64,000 nt of DNA from Pedobacter xixiisoli (lineage in GTDB: Bacteria > Bacteroidota > Bacteroidia > Sphingobacteriales > Sphingobacteriaceae): NCBI RefSeq assembly GCF_900215335.1, contig NZ_OCMT01000003.1, forward strand, positions 124,001 to 188,000, given 5' to 3'. The notes beneath the pieces are model-generated. The model did not search any database and was not told the DNA's origin. It saw nothing but the letters and a program-made list of their open reading frames with translations. Positions 40,452 through 50,807 of the stretch are shown piece after piece. The stretch's first letter is position 1. Each line of letters begins with the position of its first letter. Made by a program: the position numbers and the translations under genes.

Positions 40452-42701
40452 ATGAAAACTTGCGCTGCGGATGCAGGCATACTACTCTTACTGGCTACAC
40501 TGTTCACAAGTACCTCAACGGTATTTGCACAATCCGATCAGAAGGACACGCTTAAAGTAACCTCGTCGCAGATTGTACAGCAACAATTTGATTTTAAAGA
40601 TGTAGCAAATCGGCTAACGAAGCTGTCAGATATTTCTATGCCCATGGTGGAGGTGGATTCGCTGGGTCGACGCATCAGGACTACAATTTTGCGGGACCTG
40701 GCGAATACACATGGGCAGATCGATTTGGCCTACGCCTATGGTCTAAATACTGTATTTATCGATACTAGCCGCAGTATTGGAAGTATTTTCAATACTTCCG
40801 GCAATTTCTCAACGGCCGTTGTGGGTCTACCGATCAACGTAAGCTTCAACTATTCTTCCCTGAAAGTGCCTTTGGGTGCAAACAATTATTTCCGTTTGAG
40901 TCTGGATAAGGAAAGGTTGGTGCAACAGCAAAAACAAAAGCTGATCGGTTCCATTTCGGATATTGAAAAACAGCAGACCTCGCTACATAGCAAGCAGGCG
41001 GAACTCAATGGATTGATGGGATATGTGGAAGTGTCCATGGACCAGCTCAAAAGATTGGCCGCTCGTGAGGTCGAGAGACAAAAGCAGCAAGCAACTGCTC
41101 GAATGCGGGACAGTATCGCGGGTAGGGTTCCAGACAGTCTGGAGCAAGCGAACATTGCCAAACCAATAGATTACCAGCAATACGCTGATAGCCTTTCGAA
41201 TGTGTATTCCCGAATTGTCACACTTCGGAATAGAATGGATAGCCTGCAAACGACATTGAATACTTCCAAGAAACTGTCGGCAACTTACCAATCGCAGCTA
41301 GGTAATCCGGCGCAGGTTAATGGAGGCTTCAACAAATTCGGTTTTCTGGAAAGCATCCGGACTTTTGATGTCGGTCTCAGTTATCCCAGAACCACCGCTA
41401 TGTCTGGGCAAAATGTTCCAATAAAAGGGCTGCACGTTGAACTACAGCATCATCAGCTTTACCTTTCGGTAGCCAGCGGACTCACACTAAACAACTTGAT
41501 GTTCAGTACCAATGAGATACAGAACAAGCTCAACTATAACCAGAACGTTTTCAATAATTTCGATTTCCAGCAGATCAAAAATAATGGCTGGCTGACAGCG
41601 ATCAAATCTGGGTACGGAACGACAGAAGGTACGCACGCCTTCATCGGGTTCAATTATTTGACAAATACACGTTTTATCGCACCAGGGCAAATTACAGGTC
41701 AACAGGGCTATGATCCTGCAGCTTCTGTGGAACTGGACTTGAGGTATGTTCCCAAGTTCTGGAAAGGAAGCGCTTTTGATGTGGTCTACGGCAAGACCTC
41801 CATCAATAGACAAGTGGATACCGTAACTGAGCTGCGGGTTTTCCAATCGGTATTTTCTGCGTACCAGTCCAACTTATTGCTCGGCAGATATACGCAAACA
41901 TTAACCAGGATTCGATCAGATTTTTCTATCTCGTATAGAAGGATTGATACCTATGCCAATACCAGCACCTTCGGGATGATGCAGCCAAACAACCAGCGTG
42001 TAGAGGTAAAAACAAACCACCGACTGTCCAAATACATCAAGCTTGGCCTGATGTTCCGACAGGATGAAACATTACGGATGATCCAAGGCATGAACGATCT
42101 GAGACTAAATGTTGCCGGGGCCAGTGTAAGCGGAAATTACACGAGCTACCTAAGCTACTCGATCTTTGTGAACCACATCCATCATCGGATGATGTTTCCT
42201 GGATCTGACTTAACTGTTAAAGGGAACAACTACCTGATCGGAACCAATGTTGTTTCCACTTACGAACTGCTCGGCCTAAAAGCAAATACCGTAGCCACCT
42301 ACAACGACTATCTGATTACCGATTCTGTAGGATTAAATAAATACACCCAGTTCGGGCTGATCCAGTCGATCGGCGACAAGGATTTTTCCGCTGCGATCTC
42401 CTATGATTATTTTTTCCGGAACATCGAGGGCGTTGCGTCGGGCACCAATGTATTTGGTCTTTCAGGCAAGTACAACCTGAAAAAGATCAAATTGAGTGCA
42501 GGATTGAAACTGGCAAGTGACTTCCTGAACGAGAACAGCTTGGGCGGACACCTCGACATCCAATGGGCTGCCTATAAATTCATGGATATCGGCATGCGGG
42601 CAGAACGCTTTGTGCTGGGCGACTTTTACAGAAGCTATTATCGCTTGCAATATGAGCAGTTCCCTTATTTAATGACCATTCAAACACGCTTTAAAATATA
42701 A
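40452..42701 (+). CDS. Outer membrane barrel protein with periplasmic coiled coil
   Basis: This 749-residue protein starts with a signal peptide (AGILLLLATLFTSTSTVFAQ). Residues about 150-275 are a strongly charged, Gln-rich coiled coil (KERLVQQQKQKLIGSISDIE; EVERQKQQATARMRDSIAG). From about residue 300 the sequence alternates polar and aromatic residues as in amphipathic strands (LRYVPKFWKGSAFDVVYGK, GLHVELQHHQLYLSVASG), and it ends in TIQTRFKI, a typical last barrel strand. It is the first gene of the toxin locus, one base from the next. A role as the outer-membrane conduit or anchor for the RHS proteins is inferred. I do not recognise a named family. Confidence 0.72.
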   Translation: MKTCAADAGILLLLATLFTSTSTVFAQSDQKDTLKVTSSQIVQQQFDFKDVANRLTKLSDISMPMVEVDSLGRRIRTTILRDLANTHGQIDLAYAYGLNTVFIDTSRSIGSIFNTSGNFSTAVVGLPINVSFNYSSLKVPLGANNYFRLSLDKERLVQQQKQKLIGSISDIEKQQTSLHSKQAELNGLMGYVEVSMDQLKRLAAREVERQKQQATARMRDSIAGRVPDSLEQANIAKPIDYQQYADSLSNVYSRIVTLRNRMDSLQTTLNTSKKLSATYQSQLGNPAQVNGGFNKFGFLESIRTFDVGLSYPRTTAMSGQNVPIKGLHVELQHHQLYLSVASGLTLNNLMFSTNEIQNKLNYNQNVFNNFDFQQIKNNGWLTAIKSGYGTTEGTHAFIGFNYLTNTRFIAPGQITGQQGYDPAASVELDLRYVPKFWKGSAFDVVYGKTSINRQVDTVTELRVFQSVFSAYQSNLLLGRYTQTLTRIRSDFSISYRRIDTYANTSTFGMMQPNNQRVEVKTNHRLSKYIKLGLMFRQDETLRMIQGMNDLRLNVAGASVSGNYTSYLSYSIFVNHIHHRMMFPGSDLTVKGNNYLIGTNVVSTYELLGLKANTVATYNDYLITDSVGLNKYTQFGLIQSIGDKDFSAAISYDYFFRNIEGVASGTNVFGLSGKYNLKKIKLSAGLKLASDFLNENSLGGHLDIQWAAYKFMDIGMRAERFVLGDFYRSYYRLQYEQFPYLMTIQTRFKI

Positions 42702-42702
42702 T

Positions 42703-43425
42703 ATGATGATCAAACACGCACTTTTTATTATGGCGATGATGACCACTTGGCTGGTAGATGCCCAGAGCAACATCATGCTCATTTCCCTTCCCGATAGGGA
42801 TACCATCGACCATCGGTATCCCGTATTTACATGGCATTATACTCAGGCCCCCGAGGGGCGGGACAATATTCGGTACAATTATGTGTTGACACAGCTTAAT
42901 CCTAATCAGGGTGCATTGGCAGGTGTAACGGTCAACCAGCCATTGCTACGTATCAATGGGATAGCCGGTTTTCAATTGGTTTATCCCTTTGATGCTCCCG
43001 AACTGCAATTTGGCAAACGTTATGGTTGGCAGTTAGAGAAAACGGTCAATAATGTCATCGTGGAGAAATCCGAAGCATGGGAGTTTATGCTCTACAGGGA
43101 GGTGCTGATCCCAGCCAAGTATGCAGTACTCAATACTGATTATAGTTCAACGACCTACGAGGTAAGCGGAGACGGATTTTTCTTCAAGTTTCCGAGTCGG
43201 TATAAGATTTCGGGAAACCCTAGGAGCAGCATAACCAATGAAATTGGGGAAGCAATGCCCGTACAGTTCGGACACGACCAGAAATTAGGTGCTGGCGACG
43301 AACCTGAAAAGACGGGAAGGGATTTTTATTATCTCCGTACCGATACGTATCCTGTAGGAACGTACACGCTTATCGTTACCGATCCCAAAGGCAATAGCTA
43401 CAATACCAGATTTCGCATCGACTAA
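42703..43425 (+). CDS. Secreted hypothetical protein of the toxin locus
   Basis: This 240-residue protein has a signal peptide (IKHALFIMAMMTTWLVDAQ). The mature part looks beta-sandwich-like, with FTWHYTQAPEG and YNYVLTQLNPNQ, and a second beta-rich region ending GTYTLIVTDPKGNSYNTRF. This is reminiscent of fibronectin-like or related Ig-type domains, but I cannot name the family. It is separated from the barrel protein by 1 bp and from the 1883-residue protein by 20 bp, so it belongs to the locus and may be an adhesin or chaperone-like part of the assembly. Confidence 0.62.
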   Translation: MMIKHALFIMAMMTTWLVDAQSNIMLISLPDRDTIDHRYPVFTWHYTQAPEGRDNIRYNYVLTQLNPNQGALAGVTVNQPLLRINGIAGFQLVYPFDAPELQFGKRYGWQLEKTVNNVIVEKSEAWEFMLYREVLIPAKYAVLNTDYSSTTYEVSGDGFFFKFPSRYKISGNPRSSITNEIGEAMPVQFGHDQKLGAGDEPEKTGRDFYYLRTDTYPVGTYTLIVTDPKGNSYNTRFRID

Positions 43426-43445
43426 CCTACCACAAACTGAAACTT

Positions 43446-46400
43446 ATGAAAAATAACAACTCGATGATACCAAAAACATACAGGATCAGATTTGATGCCC
43501 TGTCACTTGCGGTGCTGCTATTTGTTGAAAGTACTGCGCCAGCTTTAACCTATGGCAGGAGCAACATCAGAACCGCTTCAAATGTTGTTTCAACCATTTC
43601 GCCTGCTGATGACTGGGTTAAAAATAAACAAAGCAAAATCAATCCGGGTGCTACAACTTTTAAGAAAACTGATAAGAACGAGCAAAAATTTCTGTCGAAA
43701 CAATTCCTGAGACCAGGAGGACCGGAACAGCCCGAGTACCAAAGTTTTTCACCAAGTGGCGCTGACCAACTGGTTAACCTTTTTACAGGTGATTTTTCTT
43801 ACAACATTCCATTGCTGGATGTAGACGGTTATCCGATCAATCTTTCATACAGTGCCGGTGCAGGAATGGATCAGGAAGCTTCGTGGGTTGGTCTGGGATG
43901 GACTCTAAATCCAGGAGTGATCAACCGTAGCATGCGTGGTATTCCTGACGACTTCAACGGTAGCGAACAGGTAGTACAGGAGTACAACCAAAAACCGAAT
44001 TGGACGGTAGGAACAAGTGCCGGATTTAATTACGAGCTTTTCTCCGTGGACCTCTCTAATATAGCTGGGCAGGAAACAGGGATGGGACTGTCTGCAACGC
44101 TTGGAGTGGAGTACAATAACTATTCGGGGTATGGCGCAGAGTTTTCCATCGGGCCATCGTTCAATATCGCCAAGAAGATAGGGTTCGAAGTGGGAATGCA
44201 GTACACAGGAAGCAGCCAAGGTGGTGCGTCGGTCGGTGGCTATGCCTCAATAAGTGATGGCAATAAAGCAGACGATGTGGTCAACAAGCTGTCGATCGGA
44301 TCATCATTCAATTCAAGACAGGGATTGCAACAGGTTTCGGTAAATCTCTCGCAGGAACGCCGACTAACTACTAACGCTAACAATATTGCTAAACCAACAA
44401 AAAACAAGACAGCCCGCACGGTTGGTCGCGAAGATATTGGAACAAGTTTGGGATCGACCTTTAATTTTGGAATGTCAAGCTTTGTTCCTCAGATCCCATT
44501 TTCCACTACTGCCAATTCATTTACTGCAAGGTTCAAACTTTCTGCCGACCTGGTAGGAAATGATCCGGCAGGTTCCTTTTCTGGTTTTTTCATGAAAAGC
44601 AAATTGGCAAGCAATACTAGGACACTCTCTGCCTATGGCTACAGCCATCTTGAAAAAGGTCAGGGAAATATTAACGCGATGCTTGATTTTAATCGGGAGA
44701 ACAACTCCGCTTTTACCAAGAATACACCCGCATTGCCAATTCCATTCCTGATGTACGACGTCTATTCCATCAGTGGACAAGGCGTTGCCGGAAACTACCG
44801 CATGGACCGCCAGGACATGGGATATGTATTCGATCCATCGGTGACCAGTTCCACGAACTCCTATACCCTCGGTGGCGAGGTGGGACTTGGGGCAACTTTT
44901 AAGGCCGGGATCGATGTTGGGGCAGTTTTCGCCCAGGGAAATTCAGGCGTATGGATGGAAGGAAACGACGCCGCCAAAAAGATAAGATTTAATACAAAGG
45001 GAGGTACTTTCCGCGATGCCGACGAGATGGCCTATGATGAAAGCGATGCCGAATTCCAGCAGATTGGAGGCGCAAAAGCAGCATATTTTCCGCTTTCCAA
45101 TCCTAAAAAACTTTCAGGAACCTTGAGGACCAAAGCTGGTGATACTTATGCACTGCACAACTCAAAAAGTCTTCGGTTCAGGAGAAACCAGCCGATGAGC
45201 AGCCTCACGGTAGCGGAGATCAAGGGAGGTGTTGGTCCGACCAAATTGCCCCCGAATGCTTACGCCAGCACTACTACTGGAATTGACCATCACATCGGCG
45301 CTTTTACGGTGACCAAAATGGATGGTTCCAGATATTACTATGGTCTGCCGGCCTACAGTAAAATACAGCGCAATGTGACTTTCGCTGTTGGCGAAGGAAA
45401 ATCTTCAGCGCTGGCTCCAGACTGGGATACGCGTCTGGTGAGCTATAGCGGTCAAGATGCTTCCGTTGGAAATACCCGAGGACTTGACAACCATTTTAAT
45501 GCGCAAACGGTTCCGCAATATGCACATGCATACCTGCTTACCGCATTGCTGAGTGCTAATTACGTGGACAGCGATCAAATCCCTGGACCAAGCAGGGATG
45601 ATCTTGGAGGATTCGTCGAATTCAAATATAAGAAAGCACAGGACTATAAATGGAGGAATCCCGTTCAAGAGTCGCAGGCCATGCATGACCGCGGACTGAA
45701 TACCGATCCCACCGATGACAGGGCAAATTACATCTATGGAGAAAAAGAACTGTGGTACCTCGATACGATCAAGACCAAAAATCACGTGATGATCTGCTAT
45801 ACTTCTGATCGCAGGGATGCAGTTGCCGTTACCAATGAATTCGGGGGATTGAACGCATCCAATGCGAAAATGCAAAAACTCGATAGCCTAATGCTGTATT
45901 CGGCAGCAGATCTGCGACTAAACGGTGCAGGTGCAGTTCCCATCAAAACTGTACATTTCGTTTACGATTACAGCCTCTGCCGCAATTATCCCGGAAACCT
46001 GGATGCAGGATCAACTGATGCCAGACAAGGCGGAAAGCTCACATTGAAGTCTGTTTATGTTACCCATGAGAAATCCTACAAAGGTGAGCGGACACCCTAC
46101 ACATTCTATTATGATTACTTCAATCCCAATTACAATTCCAACAATGTTGATCGCTGGGGAACGTATAAGCCCAATCCAACAGGACTAAGTGGTAACGAAC
46201 TTACAGATCCCCTTAGCAACGCCGAGTTCCCTTATTCGGGCTTTGACAAGTTCAATGCAGATGCCTGGGCTTCGGCATGGAATCTCAGTTCGATCAATCT
46301 GCCCACCGGAGGTCGCATGACCATTAGCTACGAAGCCGATGACTATGGGTATGTGCAGCATAAACGGGCCAAGCAGATGTTCAAGATCATCGGCGTGGAA

Positions 46401-49097
46401 GGATGCTCCGATGGAAAGTGTTCAATCAGCGATGACATTAAAACCAACCGGAAGCTCTATTTCGAAATGATGCCAGGTACGACTCCGGACCAATATGCGG
46501 CAGTAGACGATGTGATCTACTTCAAGGCTTTAATGTCGATGGACGAAGACAATGAGCATTTTGATTACGTTCCGGGATATGCGATCATCGATGAGATCGG
46601 ATCCCAGGGAGCAAATGGCTACATAAAATTAAGGCCGGGAAAACTAAAGGATAGTGAAAATGCCGTTTATAATCCCATTGCCATTAGCAGTGTACAGTTT
46701 GCACGCAATTATCTATCGCGGATCATTCCACCGTCCAGTCAGGCCAACCCGCAGAGCGAGGGGGCAAACTTCCTGGAAATTGCCAACTCCCTGATCGGTG
46801 CCTTTGCCTCTTTTGGAGAGTTGTTTACCGGGCCGAACAAACCGATTTGGAACAAAAAGATCGGAACGGTACTCGTTACAGGTAAAAGCTGGATCCGTCT
46901 GAACAATCCCAATTTTGCCAAGTTGGGTGGCGGTTATCGGGTTCGGGAAATCCGTACTTACGATGCCTGGGACCAGATGGTGCACAATGGACAGGAGAGC
47001 TACTATGGTCAGGAATATCAATATGTTTTTGATGGCAAGTCTAGTGGCGTTGCCAGTTATGAGCCGCAGATCGGTGGCGAAGAGAATGTATGGCGTAACT
47101 ATGTTGCCAACGATATCTCGATGACGTGGGCGCCGGACGTTAGAAACTACATGGAAACGCCTTTTGGCGAACAGTTTTTTCCAACACCATCAGTTGGCTA
47201 TTCCAAAGTATTGGTCAAAAACCTGGAACGTGACGGCGTAAAAAGAACGGCCACCGGCTACACGGTCAGTGAATTCTATACGGCAAAAGACTTCCCGACG
47301 ATCACGGAACGTACCAGCGTGGAGGTAAAGCCAAGCAAGTTCAATCTTAACCTATTGCTTTATGCAAAGACTGAGGATCTGATGGCTGCCAGCCAAGGCT
47401 TTGTGGTAGAGAACAATGACATGCACGGCAGGCCAAAATCAATTGAGATATTTGCCGAAGACCAGCAAGCGCCATATTCATCCGTAAAATACATCTATCA
47501 ATCAAAACCCGAAACGATTGAAGGAATTCCTGCCAATCGCTTGGATAACGATGTCCGCATCATAACCCCGTCCGGAGGGATCAAAACAGTCACTGTTGGA
47601 CGTACCTACGAAGCGGTAGCGGATTTCCGGGAGAACAAATCTGAAATGAAATCGGGGAACTTAGGGATAAACCTTAATTACACCATGCCCTTCGTACTGG
47701 TTCCCATGATCCTTGGCGCGAATTATTCCGAATCGAAGACCGAGTTCAGGAGCGCCGTTTTCGCAAAGACAATTGAACGAAAGGGTATCCTTACTCGGAC
47801 CGTCGCAGTTGACTACGACTCACAGATCGAAACATCTAATCTGGCCTACGATTCGGAAACGGGAGATGTCCTGTTGACTTCTGTGAATAATGCCTACCGG
47901 GACACAATCTACAATTTCACTTATCCAGCGCATTGGGTTTATCCTGGAATGGGGCAAGCGTATAAGAATCTTGGCTTCACTTCCACTACGTCAAATATCT
48001 TTAGCGACGGGTACAGTAATGGTTTTACTGGTGCCAATCTGTTTGAAGGTGATGAAGTACTGGTGAAGAGTTCTTCCGGACAGGTTCTTGGATGGGTGAC
48101 GGAATCCGGGGCAACAGGAGTTCGGATTTTGAAAAAGGATGGAACGCCGCTGCAAGGTACTTTCACGTATTTAAAAGTGCTTCGCTCTGGAAAACGGAAC
48201 CAGCAGGGAACACCTGTAGGAACGGTCACCATGCTCAAAAACCCATTGAACACCTTGGGTTCTAATATATTTGACAAGGTGCTGGATGCAGAAAGCATCG
48301 AATTCAGCGACAAGTGGAAGGCCTTTTGTGATTGTAGTCCGAACGGAATTCAAAACCCCTATGTAGCTGGTATGAAGGGGAACTGGACACCCTCGGCTAC
48401 CTATAAACACCTGAGTGACCGAACCCAGACATTCGAGAACAACAATACCAATCTCCGAAAAGATGGTTTAATGGGATCGTTCCTTCCATTCTTTCGATTA
48501 AGCAACGGAAAATGGGCCATCAACCATCAAAACTGGACCTATCTGGCAAAGGTATCGGAGCTTAGTCCTTATGGACAGGCTATCGAACAGGCGGATGCTC
48601 TTGGACGTTTTTCAGCTACGCACATGGGATATAATCAAACTCTTGCCACGGCAAGTACTGCCAATGCCATGCGCAGGCAATCTGGTTTTAACGGCTTTGA
48701 GGATTACGATTTCCAAAATTGTCCAGACGGCCATTTCAAATTCGGATCTGCTACGAATCTAAGTACGGATGCACATACCGGACGACACAGTATCAAAGTC
48801 ACGCAAGGCAGTACAATTGAACTACAAAGACAGATCGTTGAAGCTTGTGATGACGATCCCTGTGATTTTAGCCCGTATATCCTTAGTCCCACAAAAGTAA
48901 AGGTCATGCAGATGGATGGGGTATCGATGACTTACGACGTGATCCATGGTGATCCTACGCCAGTGATTACTGAAATTCCTGGAGGTATCGAATTGACCTT
49001 TATCCATCCATACGGATACCCGTTTCGTGTGAATGTATATCTCATCAAGGAAAACGGCTGTTCATCATTAATCCCAATGATCAGCAATGGAAACTGA
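43446..49097 (+). CDS. Large RHS-type secreted protein (1883 aa)
   Basis: This 1883-residue protein has an N-terminal signal-like region (LAVLLFVESTAPALTYG) and, at about residues 105-160, the start typical of Bacteroidota RHS/TcB-like proteins (LVNLFTGDFSYNIPLLDVD, then WVGLGWTLNPGVINRSMRG). The body is long and beta-rich. The C-terminus has SPYGQAIEQADALGRFS and GFNGFEDYDF, as in these proteins before a carbohydrate-binding-type domain. It carries no clear YD-repeat run and no toxin tip. By comparison with TcB/TcC it could form part of the shell around the toxic end of the 3855-residue protein. Its 3' end overlaps the longest reading of the next gene. Confidence 0.78.
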   Translation: MKNNNSMIPKTYRIRFDALSLAVLLFVESTAPALTYGRSNIRTASNVVSTISPADDWVKNKQSKINPGATTFKKTDKNEQKFLSKQFLRPGGPEQPEYQSFSPSGADQLVNLFTGDFSYNIPLLDVDGYPINLSYSAGAGMDQEASWVGLGWTLNPGVINRSMRGIPDDFNGSEQVVQEYNQKPNWTVGTSAGFNYELFSVDLSNIAGQETGMGLSATLGVEYNNYSGYGAEFSIGPSFNIAKKIGFEVGMQYTGSSQGGASVGGYASISDGNKADDVVNKLSIGSSFNSRQGLQQVSVNLSQERRLTTNANNIAKPTKNKTARTVGREDIGTSLGSTFNFGMSSFVPQIPFSTTANSFTARFKLSADLVGNDPAGSFSGFFMKSKLASNTRTLSAYGYSHLEKGQGNINAMLDFNRENNSAFTKNTPALPIPFLMYDVYSISGQGVAGNYRMDRQDMGYVFDPSVTSSTNSYTLGGEVGLGATFKAGIDVGAVFAQGNSGVWMEGNDAAKKIRFNTKGGTFRDADEMAYDESDAEFQQIGGAKAAYFPLSNPKKLSGTLRTKAGDTYALHNSKSLRFRRNQPMSSLTVAEIKGGVGPTKLPPNAYASTTTGIDHHIGAFTVTKMDGSRYYYGLPAYSKIQRNVTFAVGEGKSSALAPDWDTRLVSYSGQDASVGNTRGLDNHFNAQTVPQYAHAYLLTALLSANYVDSDQIPGPSRDDLGGFVEFKYKKAQDYKWRNPVQESQAMHDRGLNTDPTDDRANYIYGEKELWYLDTIKTKNHVMICYTSDRRDAVAVTNEFGGLNASNAKMQKLDSLMLYSAADLRLNGAGAVPIKTVHFVYDYSLCRNYPGNLDAGSTDARQGGKLTLKSVYVTHEKSYKGERTPYTFYYDYFNPNYNSNNVDRWGTYKPNPTGLSGNELTDPLSNAEFPYSGFDKFNADAWASAWNLSSINLPTGGRMTISYEADDYGYVQHKRAKQMFKIIGVEGCSDGKCSISDDIKTNRKLYFEMMPGTTPDQYAAVDDVIYFKALMSMDEDNEHFDYVPGYAIIDEIGSQGANGYIKLRPGKLKDSENAVYNPIAISSVQFARNYLSRIIPPSSQANPQSEGANFLEIANSLIGAFASFGELFTGPNKPIWNKKIGTVLVTGKSWIRLNNPNFAKLGGGYRVREIRTYDAWDQMVHNGQESYYGQEYQYVFDGKSSGVASYEPQIGGEENVWRNYVANDISMTWAPDVRNYMETPFGEQFFPTPSVGYSKVLVKNLERDGVKRTATGYTVSEFYTAKDFPTITERTSVEVKPSKFNLNLLLYAKTEDLMAASQGFVVENNDMHGRPKSIEIFAEDQQAPYSSVKYIYQSKPETIEGIPANRLDNDVRIITPSGGIKTVTVGRTYEAVADFRENKSEMKSGNLGINLNYTMPFVLVPMILGANYSESKTEFRSAVFAKTIERKGILTRTVAVDYDSQIETSNLAYDSETGDVLLTSVNNAYRDTIYNFTYPAHWVYPGMGQAYKNLGFTSTTSNIFSDGYSNGFTGANLFEGDEVLVKSSSGQVLGWVTESGATGVRILKKDGTPLQGTFTYLKVLRSGKRNQQGTPVGTVTMLKNPLNTLGSNIFDKVLDAESIEFSDKWKAFCDCSPNGIQNPYVAGMKGNWTPSATYKHLSDRTQTFENNNTNLRKDGLMGSFLPFFRLSNGKWAINHQNWTYLAKVSELSPYGQAIEQADALGRFSATHMGYNQTLATASTANAMRRQSGFNGFEDYDFQNCPDGHFKFGSATNLSTDAHTGRHSIKVTQGSTIELQRQIVEACDDDPCDFSPYILSPTKVKVMQMDGVSMTYDVIHGDPTPVITEIPGGIELTFIHPYGYPFRVNVYLIKENGCSSLIPMISNGN

Positions 49098-49122
49098 CCT
49101 TTTGATCTCAAAATATTTACCT

Positions 49123-50079
49123 ATGAAAAAACTCATTTTATTATGCGCATTCACAACTTTAGTCGCAGCTACATTTGCCCAACAAATTAGCAGCCTTTCG
49201 GTACACAATAGTTGTAATACGGGTGCAAGGGTCTGTCAAAATAGAGGCTTGGAAACTGATCCGGTTGCCACACAATCCGAATGCAGTGGTTTGTTGCAGC
49301 CACAGTTCTTTAAACTGGAAATGGCTGCTGCTGGCAATTTTCAGCTCGTTACCTATAACCATACGGGAACCTATACGCTTTATGGACCGATGGCAGGTTT
49401 TGACCTTAATGCTTGCCAGCAGATCGCATTGGGACAAGTGGCTCAGGTCGGAGGTAACCTTTCCGGCACTAGCAGCATTGCTCACCAACAGGGTTATTAT
49501 ATCCTAAGGGTTGACTTTACCACATGTGCTTCAATAGGAAACTTTTACAAGGTTCGGATGGAAATTAACGCTCCGCAAGCAACCTGCAGGGACCACAAGA
49601 CTGGCTGTAAAGATTGCATTGGCTCTTTTTCACCCGGTCCGGGCAAATACCTGGTTTCGGCTTGGGTAAAGGACGATAAAAGTGATCACAACGTCGGTTA
49701 CGAGCATCCTGCTATACTGGTCTCCTATGTGGGTGCTTCCGATACTTCATATCTCAAACCATCGGGCGCTGTAATTGACGGCTGGCAACGCATCGACGGA
49801 CTGGTCAACGTGCCAAATGGAGCTTCACAGATCAAGATAGGCCTGCATTGCGAACAGGGCAACTGCCTATTCGATGATGTCCGCTTTATTCCCATTGAGG
49901 GCAGCATGCTGTCGTACGTTTATGATCCGGTTACACTGCGACTTGTAGCAGAACTGGATGAACGAAATTACGCGACCCTTTATGAATACGACGAGGAAGG
50001 AAAGCTGATCCGCACAAAGAAGGAGACTGAAAAAGGGATCATGACTATTTCCGAAGGTCGAACCAATATTCGCAAATAA
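49123..50079 (+). CDS. Secreted protein with one terminal YD repeat
   Basis: I take the ATG at 49123 (MKKLILLCAFTTLVAATFAQ), which gives a clean signal peptide; an ATG at 49087 overlaps the preceding gene but would put extra sequence before it. The 318-residue product has a beta-sandwich-like part (GPGKYLVSAWVKDDKSDHN, then GWQRIDGLVNVPNGASQIKI) and ends with a conserved RHS segment (VYDPVTLRLVAELDERNYAT, then YEYDEEGKLIRTKKETEKG). In other Bacteroidota this tail is the C-terminal end of one longer RHS protein, so here the RHS chain seems to be split into separate genes. Confidence 0.7.
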   Translation: MKKLILLCAFTTLVAATFAQQISSLSVHNSCNTGARVCQNRGLETDPVATQSECSGLLQPQFFKLEMAAAGNFQLVTYNHTGTYTLYGPMAGFDLNACQQIALGQVAQVGGNLSGTSSIAHQQGYYILRVDFTTCASIGNFYKVRMEINAPQATCRDHKTGCKDCIGSFSPGPGKYLVSAWVKDDKSDHNVGYEHPAILVSYVGASDTSYLKPSGAVIDGWQRIDGLVNVPNGASQIKIGLHCEQGNCLFDDVRFIPIEGSMLSYVYDPVTLRLVAELDERNYATLYEYDEEGKLIRTKKETEKGIMTISEGRTNIRK

Positions 50080-50795
50080 TGAAAGCAATTTACTTCATAC
50101 TATTCCTTCCCCTTGGCATTTTCTCACAGACTAGCTGGGAGAAAGCCGAAGCCAGCGAGTTCCTGGAACTGATCCGCAGCTACGAAAAAATGATTCCTGT
50201 GGAAGAGAGCTACTCACTGGAAACCGGATACACGATCTACAATGATTACCGGGATAGCGAACCTGCCATTTCTTTCTTAGGTAAACTCACCTGCAAAAAC
50301 GGAAAGGAACTGCATGTGCGCCAGATGGGACATGTGATGGTCCAGGATGCAGCGCACAATGTTACCATTGATACTGCTGCCCGGCAATTACTGGTCCAGA
50401 AACCTGATGCTTCATTCTTCTACCGGAAAACAATTGCCGATTACTCCGCGTTCCTGGAAATCACTGAAACTGTTTCTAAAAGATCGGAAAACGGTAAGCT
50501 GATTTACCTGCTTACATTGAAAAGGGGAAATCCCTACCATTCGATGGAGTTGACTTTTAACGATGGCAATCATATTTCCCAAGTCACCATTTTCAGTAAT
50601 CAGCCCTATTACCAGGAGGATCAACATTCTTCGGCAAGGGCAAAGATCGTATTGGATTTGGGTAAGGTCAAGAAAGGGAAATCGGTCATATCCCCCCAGT
50701 TTCTGACCGTTAGCGATTGTATTCTTGTCAAGGACCACCAGATTTCAGCCATCGGCGCTTATAAAGATTTTGAAGTAATCGATTTACGAAACTAG
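50079..50795 (+). CDS. Secreted hypothetical protein of the toxin locus
   Basis: This 238-residue protein has a short signal peptide (MKAIYFILFLPLGIFSQ) and a beta-rich mature part (AISFLGKLTCKNGKELHVRQ, VTIDTAARQLLVQKPD). The start overlaps the preceding stop by one base (TAATG), indicating coupled translation. No family is recognised. The fixed position between two RHS-type genes suggests that it is a structural or chaperone component rather than cargo. Confidence 0.62.
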   Translation: MKAIYFILFLPLGIFSQTSWEKAEASEFLELIRSYEKMIPVEESYSLETGYTIYNDYRDSEPAISFLGKLTCKNGKELHVRQMGHVMVQDAAHNVTIDTAARQLLVQKPDASFFYRKTIADYSAFLEITETVSKRSENGKLIYLLTLKRGNPYHSMELTFNDGNHISQVTIFSNQPYYQEDQHSSARAKIVLDLGKVKKGKSVISPQFLTVSDCILVKDHQISAIGAYKDFEVIDLRN

Positions 50796-50807
50796 CAACT
50801 ATAGCTT

